Of a stretch of DNA of 38,517 bases, positions 14,875 through 23,415 are shown piece after piece (positions within the stretch are counted from its first letter, which is position 1; each line of letters opens with the position of its first letter). Position numbers and translations under genes: made by a program. Below the pieces are notes generated by a model that saw nothing but the letters and a program-made list of their open reading frames with translations, had not been told where the DNA came from and did no database searches. The stretch covers positions 1 through 38,517 of the forward strand of contig JAFXQR010000120.1 in assembly GCA_017526985.1 (NCBI GenBank), read 5' to 3'. The stretch comes from Lachnospiraceae bacterium. GTDB lineage: Bacteria > Bacillota > Clostridia > Lachnospirales > Lachnospiraceae.

Positions 14875-16479
14875 ATGCAAGGGGAAGACGAGGTGGAAAA
14901 GACTTATATCGCGATCGATCTGAAAAGCTTCTACGCCAGTTGTGAACTGGCGGATCGGAAGAAAAATCCACTCACGACCAATCTGGTGGTGGCGGATCCG
15001 ACGAGAACCGAAAAAACGATCTGTCTGGCAGTATCTCCGTCTTTGAAAGAGTATGGCATCCCGGGACGCGCAAGACTGTTTGAAGTGGTACAGAAAGTGA
15101 AAGAAGTTAATGCGCAGCGTATGGCAAGGGCACGCTCGCTGGGACTGTTGGTCAAAGATCCTCAGACCGGCAGGGAATGTTTCCGGGCATCTTCGGAGGA
15201 TGCAGAGGCATTAAAGGCGGATCCTTCATTGGAACTGGCCTATATCATTGCACCACCGCGGATGAAGAAGTATGAGGAGATCAGTACAAGGATTTTTTCG
15301 ATCTATCTGCGTTATGTGAGTGAAGAAGATATACATGTGTATTCGATCGATGAGTGTTTTATCGATGTCACCGGGTATCTGGATACCTATGGACTGACGG
15401 CACACGAGCTGGCGATGAAGATGATCCGTGATGTTTTATGTGAAACGGAGATCACGGCCACGGCAGGCATCGGCACCAATATGTATCTGGCCAAAGTGGC
15501 CATGGATGTGGTGGCAAAGCATGTGCCGGCGGATAAAGACGGGGTGCGCATTGCGGAACTGAACGAGCAAAGCTATCGGGAACAGCTCTGGTGTCATCAG
15601 CCGCTGACGGATTTCTGGCGGCTGGGTGGCGGCATCGCAAGAAGACTGAAACATCTCGGAATCTTTACTATGGGGGATGTGGCGAGACAGAGTGTTGTGG
15701 ATGAAAGTGTGTTGTATTCCGAATTTGGGATCAATGCGGAATTGTTGATCGACCATGCCTGGGGGTGGGAGCCGACAGACATAGCTACGATCAAGTCATA
15801 TAAACCGTCCGCCAACAGTCTTTCATCGGGACAGGTGCTGACTGAACCGTATACCGCAGAAGACGGAGCATTGATCGTAAGAGAGATGACGGAACTGCTG
15901 GTCCTGGATCTGGTACGGAAAGGGCTGGTGACCAAAAAGATTGAACTGACCGTGATCTATGATGTGACCAGTCTGGTCTATGATCAGAAAGGACCGGATC
16001 CGGAACACTCGACCTTCAAGATCTATGGTACCGGTGAGCGGTATCACGGACGCGTCAATGTGGACCGGTATGGACGACTGCAGCCGTATCCGGCCCATGG
16101 TACAGGAAATCTGGATCGTTATACATCGTCCACGCACCGGATCACGGAGGCAATGATGGAGTTGTATGAGAGTATCGTGGATCAAGCATTGCTGGTGCGA
16201 AAAGTTTATGTCGTGGCATGCGGTCTGATCCCGGAAAATGAGATCCCGGAGGAAGCACCTTTCCAGATGGATCTGTTTACCGATTATGATGCTTTGGAAA
16301 AGAAACGCCGGGAAGAGGAAGAAGCGGAGCGGAAAGAACGGAGCCTGCAGATGGCAACATTGGCGATGCAGGAAAAATACGGGAAGAATGCCGTGCTAAA
16401 GGGAATGAATCTTAAAAAAGGCGCTATGACCATGAAGCGCAACAAACAGATCGGCGGACATGCTTCCGGGGAGGAATGA
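14875..16479 (+). CDS. Y-family DNA polymerase (UvrX/DinB-like, translesion synthesis)
   Basis: An error-prone polymerase that copies across damaged DNA. The 534 residues contain the first metal-binding motif IAIDLKSFYASCEL (D15), the catalytic SIDECFIDVTG with D159-E160, the fingers/palm motif TATAGIGTNMYLAKVAMD, and helix-hairpin-helix region WRLGGGIARRLKHLGI. The little finger follows (SLSSGQVLTEPYT onward). The long tail is a charged coiled coil (KKRREEEEAERKERSLQ) with FQMDLFTDYD before it, a likely sliding-clamp binding peptide. An alternative GTG start at 14893 has a better spaced AGGGG. In Firmicutes this family pairs with YolD and is often SOS-induced; here the YolD-like gene is 2 kb upstream. 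No convincing LexA box was seen nearby. Confidence 0.92.
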   Translation: MQGEDEVEKTYIAIDLKSFYASCELADRKKNPLTTNLVVADPTRTEKTICLAVSPSLKEYGIPGRARLFEVVQKVKEVNAQRMARARSLGLLVKDPQTGRECFRASSEDAEALKADPSLELAYIIAPPRMKKYEEISTRIFSIYLRYVSEEDIHVYSIDECFIDVTGYLDTYGLTAHELAMKMIRDVLCETEITATAGIGTNMYLAKVAMDVVAKHVPADKDGVRIAELNEQSYREQLWCHQPLTDFWRLGGGIARRLKHLGIFTMGDVARQSVVDESVLYSEFGINAELLIDHAWGWEPTDIATIKSYKPSANSLSSGQVLTEPYTAEDGALIVREMTELLVLDLVRKGLVTKKIELTVIYDVTSLVYDQKGPDPEHSTFKIYGTGERYHGRVNVDRYGRLQPYPAHGTGNLDRYTSSTHRITEAMMELYESIVDQALLVRKVYVVACGLIPENEIPEEAPFQMDLFTDYDALEKKRREEEEAERKERSLQMATLAMQEKYGKNAVLKGMNLKKGAMTMKRNKQIGGHASGEE

Positions 16480-16485
16480 AAACGA

Positions 16486-17796
16486 ATGGACAGTTTACAG
16501 GATTATGTTCTGTGGATGCAGGACTTTACTTTTGCAGAGACAGGTTTTTTGGATGTGGATGCCCTGATCCTCTGCAATCTGGCATATTATGATTTTTCCG
16601 GGCTTTTTGATGAGCAGACAAAGGAAGTATATGTGCGGGATGCGCAAAAGATCCTGGATGCGGATCAGGTGAAAGTAGAGATCGCCATTCATGATAAAAA
16701 GTATACCGATCTGTTACAGGCGGTGGTACAGTCAAAACGTTTCGGTAATCTGCGTATGCGGGACTATGTGGATATCAAAAAAACGGACCCGCCCATGCAG
16801 TATGCGGTGGAGACATTCCTCGATGATGACGGACTTGCGTTTATCGCTTTTCGCGGGACGGATGATTCGTTGGTGGGATGGTATGAAGATTTTATCACCA
16901 GTTTTTGCATCACGGAATCGCAGGAAATGGCAAAAGAGTATGTGACGCGTGCCGTGTCTGCGGATCCGGATAAGCGCTGGATAATGGGTGGACATTCCAA
17001 AGGAGGCAATCTGGCGGTTTATGCGGGCTGTAATATAGAAAATTCACTCCTTGAGCGGATCAGGAGCATCTATAATCTGGACGGTCCGGGGCTTGCGGAG
17101 GATGTCATGGGATGCAAACCCAAAACAGAGGTGCTGGATAAGACGATCAATATTCAGCCGGAGTTTTCCGTGGTCGGTAAACTGTTCGATCTGCATATTC
17201 CGAATACCAGGATCATCAAATCTTTTGCACACGGTGCATTTCAGCATGCACCCATTTCCTGGGGCGTAGATCATGGGAAGATCGCGCAGGCGGATGGTTA
17301 CCATCCGATCAGTCTGTGGGTGAATGAGTTTATTTCAAACTGGATCGAACGCTCCACCATCGATGAGAGGAAGATCTTTTTATCGGAGATCTACGAAGCC
17401 ATCGCTGCCGGAGGTGCAACTACGCTTACAGAACTGCTTGGAGAGGGGCTGGAAGGATTTATGCGCCTGCAACAGCGGTTGATGAATCCCAGTGATGTAA
17501 CAAAACGTGTGATGTATGATTTTACCAGACAGGCATTTTTTGCCAGCATCTTCCCGAAACAGTATAAGCAGGTGGAAGAGAAAAAGGCGAAAAAGAAAAG
17601 AGCAAAGATCGAGAATAAAAAGGCAGAAACGAAAAAAAAGAAAGAAACAAAAGAAACCAAAAATGAAAAGCGGGCAGGTAAGGATTCGGAGAAAAATGCT
17701 GCGAAAAAAGATCTGAAAACAGAAAGCAAAAAAGAAAAAAGCACAAAGAAAAGTGCAGAAAAAAATAAGGAGAAAAGCAGCAAAAAGAAAAAGTAA
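16486..17796 (+). CDS. DUF2974 (Mbeg1-like) alpha/beta-hydrolase-fold protein with lysine-rich tail
   Basis: A 436-residue protein of the DUF2974/Mbeg1-like family, which has a lipase-type alpha/beta-hydrolase fold. The core shows FIAFRGTDDSLVGWYEDF, typical of class 3 lipases, and a nucleophile elbow GGHSKGG with S171. DGPGLAEDV and AHGAFQHAPISWG lie where the acid and histidine could be, but the full triad is not proven. There is no signal peptide. From about residue 360 the protein becomes a 75-residue, strongly basic Lys/Glu tail, probably a disordered or coiled nucleic-acid or membrane-binding extension. The gene starts six bases after the polymerase stop, with GGGAGG upstream, so it is in the same operon. 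Substrate is unknown. Confidence 0.8.
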   Translation: MDSLQDYVLWMQDFTFAETGFLDVDALILCNLAYYDFSGLFDEQTKEVYVRDAQKILDADQVKVEIAIHDKKYTDLLQAVVQSKRFGNLRMRDYVDIKKTDPPMQYAVETFLDDDGLAFIAFRGTDDSLVGWYEDFITSFCITESQEMAKEYVTRAVSADPDKRWIMGGHSKGGNLAVYAGCNIENSLLERIRSIYNLDGPGLAEDVMGCKPKTEVLDKTINIQPEFSVVGKLFDLHIPNTRIIKSFAHGAFQHAPISWGVDHGKIAQADGYHPISLWVNEFISNWIERSTIDERKIFLSEIYEAIAAGGATTLTELLGEGLEGFMRLQQRLMNPSDVTKRVMYDFTRQAFFASIFPKQYKQVEEKKAKKKRAKIENKKAETKKKKETKETKNEKRAGKDSEKNAAKKDLKTESKKEKSTKKSAEKNKEKSSKKKK

Positions 17797-17849
17797 GAAA
17801 GAATCCAAAGAAGTCAGAGAGAATCGGGCCGGGAAAGAGAGTTTATGAT

Positions 17850-18986
17850 ATGAAGATCAAGAATACCAGGAACATTAATGAAAAGATTATGGCCTATGTG
17901 GAGGGACGACAGTATAACAGTTTTATCGCGACGGCGATCCTGCTTCCGATCAATACGAACGGCGTGGTATTTAGCGATGAAAAGATGATCTCGAATGTGG
18001 CGGATCATTTTTTGGAAAACGCCAAAAGAGATGGTGTGGAATATACCCGGGAAGAAGCGCTCATGGCAGCGATGCTGCTGGCACTGGTACGCAAGCACAA
18101 TGTACAGGGCGGACAGTTTCCGGAAGCATTATATGATGAGATCACCAGAAACAGCAGGATCTTTCACCGGGACAGTTTTGCCAAAGAGCCGTTTCTTCGA
18201 AGGATTAAGTGGAAGGACGAAAGTACTGAACATTTGCATTTTGCAAAGCAGATTACTCAGCCATACGAACTATTCTGTTATGGTGCATCCGTACGGGGAG
18301 ATTATGGTGTAACGATCCCGTCACTGGCAGCGTTTGATTGTAAGTACAGCTATCCCTGCATTATGGAAGGGGAAAAAATACGGCTTTCGCTCACACCGTA
18401 CCAGATCTTTACGACGCAGGAGGCTATAGAAAAGGCGAATGGAAATGTACTTATCCTGGGGCTTGGGATGGGATATTCCGCATACATGATGCACACAAAG
18501 GACAGTGTTTCCAAAGTGACGGTGATCGAGCATGATCCGGAAGTGATCGAACTCTTTGAAAAATATACGCTCCCGCAGTTTGAACATCCGGAAAAAGTAG
18601 AGGTGGTATGTGGGGACGCCTTTGCATATATGGAGACGCTGGAAGACGGAACCTATGATTTCTGTTTTGCGGATCTGTGGGAGAATCATCTGGATCTGGA
18701 AGTTTATTTCCGGTTGAAAAAGATCTGCAAGCGCTTTGAACGGATGAAAATGAATTACTGGATCGAGGAAGAACTGATCTCCACACTGCTGGGAATGGTA
18801 TTTGTAGTGATCCTGGAAGCGTTTTATGAACACATGGGGATGGCGGCACCCACACCGTCCGGCTTATCGGAGGCAGGAAGCGGGTATCTGGCGGTGCTTC
18901 GGGAAGCACTCAAAAACGAAGAGATCACAAGACCGGATCATGTGGACTGGTATATGGATCCGGAGAATATCATGAAACTGATCTGA
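17850..18986 (+). CDS. SAM-dependent methyltransferase-fold protein (spermidine synthase-like)
   Basis: A 378-residue protein with a Rossmann methyltransferase core in its second half: motif I VLILGLGMGYSAYMM (about 204-218), the acidic strand end VTVIEHDPEVIELF, then VEVVCGDAFAYME and YDFCFADLWE. The arrangement resembles spermidine synthases, but the paired Asp/Glu residues of a polyamine site cannot be confirmed. The first 190 residues are helical with no assigned domain. It follows the DUF2974 gene by 53 bases and precedes the ParB-like/HAD gene by 23 bases, so these probably form one transcript. The substrate is unknown; I would not call it SpeE. Confidence 0.7.
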   Translation: MKIKNTRNINEKIMAYVEGRQYNSFIATAILLPINTNGVVFSDEKMISNVADHFLENAKRDGVEYTREEALMAAMLLALVRKHNVQGGQFPEALYDEITRNSRIFHRDSFAKEPFLRRIKWKDESTEHLHFAKQITQPYELFCYGASVRGDYGVTIPSLAAFDCKYSYPCIMEGEKIRLSLTPYQIFTTQEAIEKANGNVLILGLGMGYSAYMMHTKDSVSKVTVIEHDPEVIELFEKYTLPQFEHPEKVEVVCGDAFAYMETLEDGTYDFCFADLWENHLDLEVYFRLKKICKRFERMKMNYWIEEELISTLLGMVFVVILEAFYEHMGMAAPTPSGLSEAGSGYLAVLREALKNEEITRPDHVDWYMDPENIMKLI

Positions 18987-19009
18987 AAACCGTGAAAGGG
19001 GAATCACGT

Positions 19010-19912
19010 ATGGCAGGAATGCAGACAAAATGGGATACCTATCTGGAAGAGCAGATCAAAAAGTATAAGGGGATCTGCGTGCCGCTGAAGGCAGGCATGC
19101 TGGAGCGTATTTTTGTGAAGAAACTGCGGTGTACCAGTATGCATCCCAATCCGGCGGATGAATTCTGCCATGCGGATATCGGACCAAGTTATCGTATTAT
19201 CGGAGAGTATGAGAAATCCATTCGTAAAAACCTGCTTCACGGTCTGGATCCCTTTGATGAACCGATCATGGTGGAGAAGATGCATCCGGACGGCTATCTG
19301 ATCTTGAACGGGCATCATCGATGGGCGGCGGCCTTTCGCTGCGATATCAAAAAGGTGGCGGTGAAGATCGTCAATCTGACTCAGGAGACGGATATCGAGA
19401 AGGTGCTGCAGAATTCCAAACATGACCGGCGGGCGAGTTTTGATCTGGATGAAGTGGTCTTTGGCGGCAGTGACCCGAAGCTTCTGGAAAAGCCGTTGCC
19501 CATCACCAAGAGACATTTTTATAAAGAGCGCCTGACGCTGGGGATCCCCGCGATCTTTCATTTTCTGGCGATGCACGGATACGACATCTGGCTGTATACA
19601 TCGTCCTATTATTCCTATGATTATCTGCAGCATCTTTTCCGGCTGTATCATGTGCACGTGGACGGTGTGATCACCGGTATGAAACGTAAAGTGGAAGATA
19701 CTGCAGAGAATCGCAAGGCGCAGGAACACATCAAGCAGATGTTTCGTGACAGTTACAAGGAGACGATCGCGATCGATAAATATATGTTGCTGCGCACGAT
19801 CAGTGGACAGGATGAATATGAGCATTACGAGATCCCGGAAAAGGCAGAAGACTGGTCCAGGGAAGTGATCAACCGGCTGGAAGAGATCGAGAAAGGAAGA
19901 AAGCATGAATGA
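19010..19912 (+). CDS. ParB/sulfiredoxin-like domain fused to HAD-like domain
   Basis: A 300-residue two-domain protein. The N-terminal half contains PIMVEKMHPDGYLILNGHHR with the ParB/Srx-type NGHHRW motif at 100-105, a fold used for nucleotide binding, CTP hydrolysis or nucleic-acid cutting. The second half is a HAD-type domain opening with SFDLDEVVF (D145, D147 in the DxD position), then IWLYTSS as motif II. Motif IV reads AIDKYMLL, with only one Asp instead of the usual pair, so metal binding may be altered. AAGGGG precedes the ATG at 19010; an in-frame GTG at 18992 is less likely. The next gene, overlapping by eight bases, is a paralogue of the HAD half alone. The function is unknown. 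Confidence 0.75.
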   Translation: MAGMQTKWDTYLEEQIKKYKGICVPLKAGMLERIFVKKLRCTSMHPNPADEFCHADIGPSYRIIGEYEKSIRKNLLHGLDPFDEPIMVEKMHPDGYLILNGHHRWAAAFRCDIKKVAVKIVNLTQETDIEKVLQNSKHDRRASFDLDEVVFGGSDPKLLEKPLPITKRHFYKERLTLGIPAIFHFLAMHGYDIWLYTSSYYSYDYLQHLFRLYHVHVDGVITGMKRKVEDTAENRKAQEHIKQMFRDSYKETIAIDKYMLLRTISGQDEYEHYEIPEKAEDWSREVINRLEEIEKGRKHE

Positions 19913-20411
19913 TAAAAAGATGCGGGTTTCTTTTGATCTGGACGAGGTACTTTTTGTCCTGCCGGAGACCCACAAAACCGAGCCACCTCTGCCATGGCCT
20001 TTCTGCAGGATCTATCGGGAACGACTGCGTCTGGGCACGCCGGAACTGATCAACCGGCTGCAGGAGATGGGCTATGAGGTGTGGGTATATACCTCTTCGT
20101 TTCGGACGGAAGCCTATATACGGCATCTTTTTGCACATTACGGGGTGCATTTTAACGGTATCGTCAATGGGAACCGGCACCTGCGGGAAGTGCAGAGAGA
20201 CCGTAAAGAGCAACTGCCGCAGAAACTGCCAAATCATTACCGGATCTCCCTGCACATTGATGACGAGGCGATCGTATGCACACTTGGGCGGCAGTACGGA
20301 TATAATGTGTATCAGCTGAATGCCCAGGACGACGAATGGATGGAAAAGATCATTGAGAGGGCAGAACAGATCCGTCGGGTAGAGCATCCGGAAACTTTGA
20401 CGGAGAGTTGA
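19905..20411 (+). CDS. HAD-like hydrolase, paralogue of the preceding HAD domain
   Basis: A 168-residue single-domain HAD protein. Motif I is SFDLDEVLFVLP (nucleophile D11, D13), motif II VWVYTSSFRTEAYIRHLF, and motif IV LHIDDEAIV with a complete Asp pair, unlike its neighbour. FCRIYRERLRLGTPELINRL and the neighbour's HFYKERLTLGIPAIFHFL align over their length, showing a duplication. The gene overlaps the upstream stop by eight bases, with GGAAG before the ATG. Phosphatase activity is plausible; the substrate is unknown. A possible product partnership is a heterodimer with the ParB-like/HAD protein (inference). Confidence 0.8.
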   Translation: MNDKKMRVSFDLDEVLFVLPETHKTEPPLPWPFCRIYRERLRLGTPELINRLQEMGYEVWVYTSSFRTEAYIRHLFAHYGVHFNGIVNGNRHLREVQRDRKEQLPQKLPNHYRISLHIDDEAIVCTLGRQYGYNVYQLNAQDDEWMEKIIERAEQIRRVEHPETLTES

Positions 20412-20428
20412 GCACCCGGGAAAAGCGG

Positions 20429-20457
20429 ATGACAAAAGGGTGCATATATGGTATCTT
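20429..20457 (+). promoter_or_regulatory. Putative promoter of the GH43-GH10 pair
   Basis: ATGACA (20429-20434), 17 bp, TATCTT (20452-20457) preceded by a TGG extended -10 element, 43 bases before the GH43 ATG. The -10 is only a four-of-six match. Confidence 0.4.
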
Positions 20458-20499
20458 TATAGACATATGATCCATAAGTAATCCAAAGGAGATTAATGA

Positions 20500-21933
20500 A
20501 TGAAAAGTTATATAAAAGGAGCCAATCCGTATATGCCGCTTTGGGAGCATGTACCCGATGGCGAGCCACGGGTATTTGAACATAACGGCGAGAAACGTGT
20601 GTATGTATACGGCTCCCACGATATCGAAAAAGTACAGTATTGCGGGCGAAACTATGTGGTATGGTCTGCACCGGTGGATGATCTGACTAATTGGACATAT
20701 CATGGTGTGGCTTATGAGACGCACTATGATTCCATCCTGTACGCGCCGGATGTGGTGAAGCGGGGCGATACCTATTATATGTATGCAGCAGAACGGAAAG
20801 GCAGTCTGGTGGTGGTCGCTTCGTCCAAAACACCCTGGGGACCGTTTGAAAATCCGGTAGAGACCAAGCTTGGCTTTGACCCGGGCATCTTAGTAGATGA
20901 TGATAATCGTGTGTATGCATATTGGGGCGGCTGTGCGGCTCCCTGCTATATCGCGGAGATGGAAGAGGATATGGCGACCATCAAGGAAGGCACGCTGGTA
21001 TCCAATCCTATGGGGCATTCTACCTGCCCGTGGAATCCGGTGGATGATGGGCATATTTCTCTGATCGATGCGTTTTTCGAGGCATCCAGCCCCAGAAAAG
21101 TCCTGGGCAAGTATGTCTATATTTTCTCCAGACGTTATGAAAAACCGATCCCGGAACTGGGCGTTTATACCGACAATAACGGCTTTCTTTCCTATCGTTT
21201 CAGTGATTCGCCTTTCGGACCGTTTATCGAAGGCGGGGACTTCAGCTTTAACGGTGGTGAGATCCTAAAAGATGCGGATGGCCGCGGGATCATGACCTAT
21301 CAGTGGGGCAATAACCATGGATCGATCATGGAAGTGAACGGCAAGTGGTATGTATTTTATCACAGGCAGACCGGTGTCAATGAGTACTCCAGACAGGCGA
21401 TGATCGAACCGGTGGATGTGGCGCTCGGAAAGGACGGCAGACTCTACATCGGCGATATCAAATATCTGGACGGTGAGCCGGTATCTTCCAAACCGGTGGA
21501 AATGACATCCCAGGGAGCACAGATCAATGGCCTGGATGCAAGACAGTGGATTTCTGCCGGCTATGCATGTCACATTTTCGGCAGCAAAAAACGTGCCTAT
21601 ATCCGTCCCGGTTATGAACAGACGGATGAGATCTCTACACCTATCGTGGACATTACGGACGGAACGACCGTGGGCTTCCGTTATCTGCAGTTTGGCAATA
21701 ATACACCGAAAACGGTGACTTTTGTGCTGGAAGAAGCGGTAGCAGGAAAAGTGCAGGTGCGTCTGGAAAGCTATCATGGCCGCGTTGTGGCGGCAGCGGA
21801 TTTGGATGGTACCGTAAAGGAAGTGACTACGGAGGTAACGACCGGTATCGTCGGAAAGCATGCAATCTATTTTGCGTTTATGGCAGATGATAAGGAGACG
21901 ACATTTATTTTTGACCGTTTTACATTTGATTAA
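20500..21933 (+). CDS. Glycoside hydrolase family 43 protein with C-terminal CBM6-like domain
   Basis: A 477-residue five-bladed beta-propeller hydrolase, probably an arabinofuranosidase or xylosidase acting on xylan-derived oligosaccharides. N-terminal NPYMPLWEHVPDGEPRVF carries the likely general base Asp; LYAPDVV and GFDPGILVDDD (D127) give the middle acid, and FFEASSPRK supplies the proton donor E194. QWGNNHGSIMEVNGKWYVFYHR is a typical fifth-blade motif. Residues 345-477 form a beta-sandwich resembling CBM6. There is no signal peptide, so the enzyme is probably intracellular and works on imported oligomers made by the neighbouring secreted GH10. AAAGGAG precedes the ATG. It is 27 bases from the GH10 gene and in one operon. 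Exact linkage specificity cannot be read from sequence. Confidence 0.9.
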   Translation: MKSYIKGANPYMPLWEHVPDGEPRVFEHNGEKRVYVYGSHDIEKVQYCGRNYVVWSAPVDDLTNWTYHGVAYETHYDSILYAPDVVKRGDTYYMYAAERKGSLVVVASSKTPWGPFENPVETKLGFDPGILVDDDNRVYAYWGGCAAPCYIAEMEEDMATIKEGTLVSNPMGHSTCPWNPVDDGHISLIDAFFEASSPRKVLGKYVYIFSRRYEKPIPELGVYTDNNGFLSYRFSDSPFGPFIEGGDFSFNGGEILKDADGRGIMTYQWGNNHGSIMEVNGKWYVFYHRQTGVNEYSRQAMIEPVDVALGKDGRLYIGDIKYLDGEPVSSKPVEMTSQGAQINGLDARQWISAGYACHIFGSKKRAYIRPGYEQTDEISTPIVDITDGTTVGFRYLQFGNNTPKTVTFVLEEAVAGKVQVRLESYHGRVVAAADLDGTVKEVTTEVTTGIVGKHAIYFAFMADDKETTFIFDRFTFD

Positions 21934-21960
21934 ACAATTTGTGAGGTTTAGGAGGATACT

Positions 21961-23205
21961 ATGAAAAAAAGATATTTGGCAATGTTGCTGACAGGCATGA
22001 TGGTGCTTGGTGGATGCAGGACGACGGCGCCAGATCCCAATCCGGCTCCGGCAGCAATGGAAGCTGCAGAACCGACGGAAGCTGCAGAACCGACCGAAAC
22101 AGCAGAACCGACTGAAGCAGAAGCGCCGACAGAGAATGCTGAAGCTACCCCAACCGAGGCGGAAGAAGAAACGATCACGCTTAAGGAAGTGTTCGGAGCC
22201 CATGGTATGAAAGCCGGTACGGGTGTGACGGCTTACGATCTCAGGAAAAAACAGATGACCGATCTGATCCTGGCCAACTTTAACAGTATCACCTGCGGCA
22301 ATGAAATGAAGCCGGATTATGTGCTGAATCAGAGAAAGAGCCGTGAGGAGGGACATGTTGTCGTAGAGTACGGCAAGGATACCCTGGCGATCCTGGACTG
22401 GTGCAAGGAAAACAATATGTCCATGCGTGGCCATACGCTGGTATGGTATAGCCAGACACCGGAGTGGCTGTTCCACGAAGACTTTGATATCGCAAAGCCT
22501 CTGGTAGACAGAGAGGAACTTTTGACACGTATGGAGGATATGATCAAGGGAAACTTTGAACAGTTGGAAACTCTTGGTTATATCGATATGTTCTATGCTT
22601 ATGACGTGATCAACGAGGGTTGGATGGAAGACGGCACACCGCGGAGCTGCCACTGGTATGATATCATCGGTGATGATTACTTCTGGTATGCGTTCTACTT
22701 TGCGGATAAATATGCGCCGGAGAGCATCGACCTGTATTATAACGATTATAATGAGCAGTTCAAGGCAGATACTCTGACGGAGTTTGTAGGTACTTTAACC
22801 GATGAGGATGGCAGATCACTGATCGACGGTATTGGTCTGCAGGCACATCTGTATACCAGTGACGATCTGGATCAGTACTTTGAAGCTATGGATACTCTGG
22901 CAGGGGCCGGGCTTAAGATGCAGCTGACCGAGCTGGATGTGTGCCTTGGCAAATACCAGTATCCGGATGATCTGAACGAGGATACCTTAAAAGAGCAGGG
23001 ACAGTTTTATTACAACCTGATCAACGGTATCTTTGAACGTGTGGATGACGGACGCGTGCAGATGGATGCATTGACTTTCTGGGGAACTACGGATACGGCT
23101 TCCTGGAGACGGGAATACAACCCGATGCTGTTTGACGGAAAGTTTAATCCCAAGTATGCATTTTATGGCGCGACTCAGGTAAAAGAAAACGCAGGTTTTG
23201 AATAA
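21961..23205 (+). CDS. Endo-1,4-beta-xylanase, GH10 lipoprotein
   Basis: A 414-residue surface xylanase that cuts the xylan backbone. A lipoprotein signal ends MMVLGGC (C19), followed by a Pro/Thr/Glu linker coded in part by an 18-bp DNA unit repeated three times (22063-22116). The GH10 barrel begins at LKEVFGAHGMKAGTGV and shows NSITCGNEMKPD, MRGHTLVWYSQTPEW, the acid/base E219 in DVINEG, the nucleophile E324 in LTELDV, and the closing FWGTTDTASW. Length and motifs indicate a complete, active enzyme. AGGAGG lies before the ATG. It is paired with the cytoplasmic GH43 upstream; no sugar transporter is in the window. Confidence 0.95.
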   Translation: MKKRYLAMLLTGMMVLGGCRTTAPDPNPAPAAMEAAEPTEAAEPTETAEPTEAEAPTENAEATPTEAEEETITLKEVFGAHGMKAGTGVTAYDLRKKQMTDLILANFNSITCGNEMKPDYVLNQRKSREEGHVVVEYGKDTLAILDWCKENNMSMRGHTLVWYSQTPEWLFHEDFDIAKPLVDREELLTRMEDMIKGNFEQLETLGYIDMFYAYDVINEGWMEDGTPRSCHWYDIIGDDYFWYAFYFADKYAPESIDLYYNDYNEQFKADTLTEFVGTLTDEDGRSLIDGIGLQAHLYTSDDLDQYFEAMDTLAGAGLKMQLTELDVCLGKYQYPDDLNEDTLKEQGQFYYNLINGIFERVDDGRVQMDALTFWGTTDTASWRREYNPMLFDGKFNPKYAFYGATQVKENAGFE

Positions 23206-23226
23206 ATATGTTTTTTGTGATATAAT
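23198..23226 (+). promoter_or_regulatory. Strong sigma-A-like promoter overlapping the xylanase stop
   Basis: TTGAAT (23198-23203), 17 bp, perfect TATAAT (23221-23226). It would start a transcript near 23233 that covers the 180-base leader before the gene at 23416. Confidence 0.55.
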
Positions 23227-23232
23227 CTGTCT

Positions 23233-23340
23233 TATATGAAACCGGAACGGGGGAATGCTACATATGTTCCCGAATCCACCGGAGGAGATTGCCAAAAAAA
23301 ATGGGGCGTACGCCTTAGAATCAATAAAAAAAGGTGTTAT
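23233..23340 (+). other. Possible structured leader or small RNA, unassigned
   Basis: This stretch between two promoters has no open frame of note but is unusually structured for an AT-rich gap: CCGGAACGGGGGAA can pair with TTCCCGAATCCACCGG, and GGCGTACGCC is a perfect palindrome. I compared it by eye with common riboswitch consensus sequences (c-di-AMP, c-di-GMP, SAM, Moco) and found no convincing match. Confidence 0.3.
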
Positions 23341-23346
23341 CGATTG

Positions 23347-23376
23347 TTGACAAGCAATAAAGCAGCGGTATAAAAT
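23347..23376 (+). promoter_or_regulatory. Promoter of the zinc-ribbon protein gene
   Basis: A consensus TTGACA (23347-23352) is followed after 18 bp by TAAAAT (23371-23376), or after 16 bp by TATAAA. It lies about 40 bases before the ATG at 23416. Confidence 0.65.
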
Positions 23377-23415
23377 ACTATTATATCTATTCTTTGACCT
23401 TAGGGGGATTACGAT

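Noticed and set aside
23227-23346. A c-di-AMP or other named riboswitch
   Set aside because: A short CCCGAATCC resembles part of the ydaO motif, but the rest of the consensus and the long pairing elements are absent.
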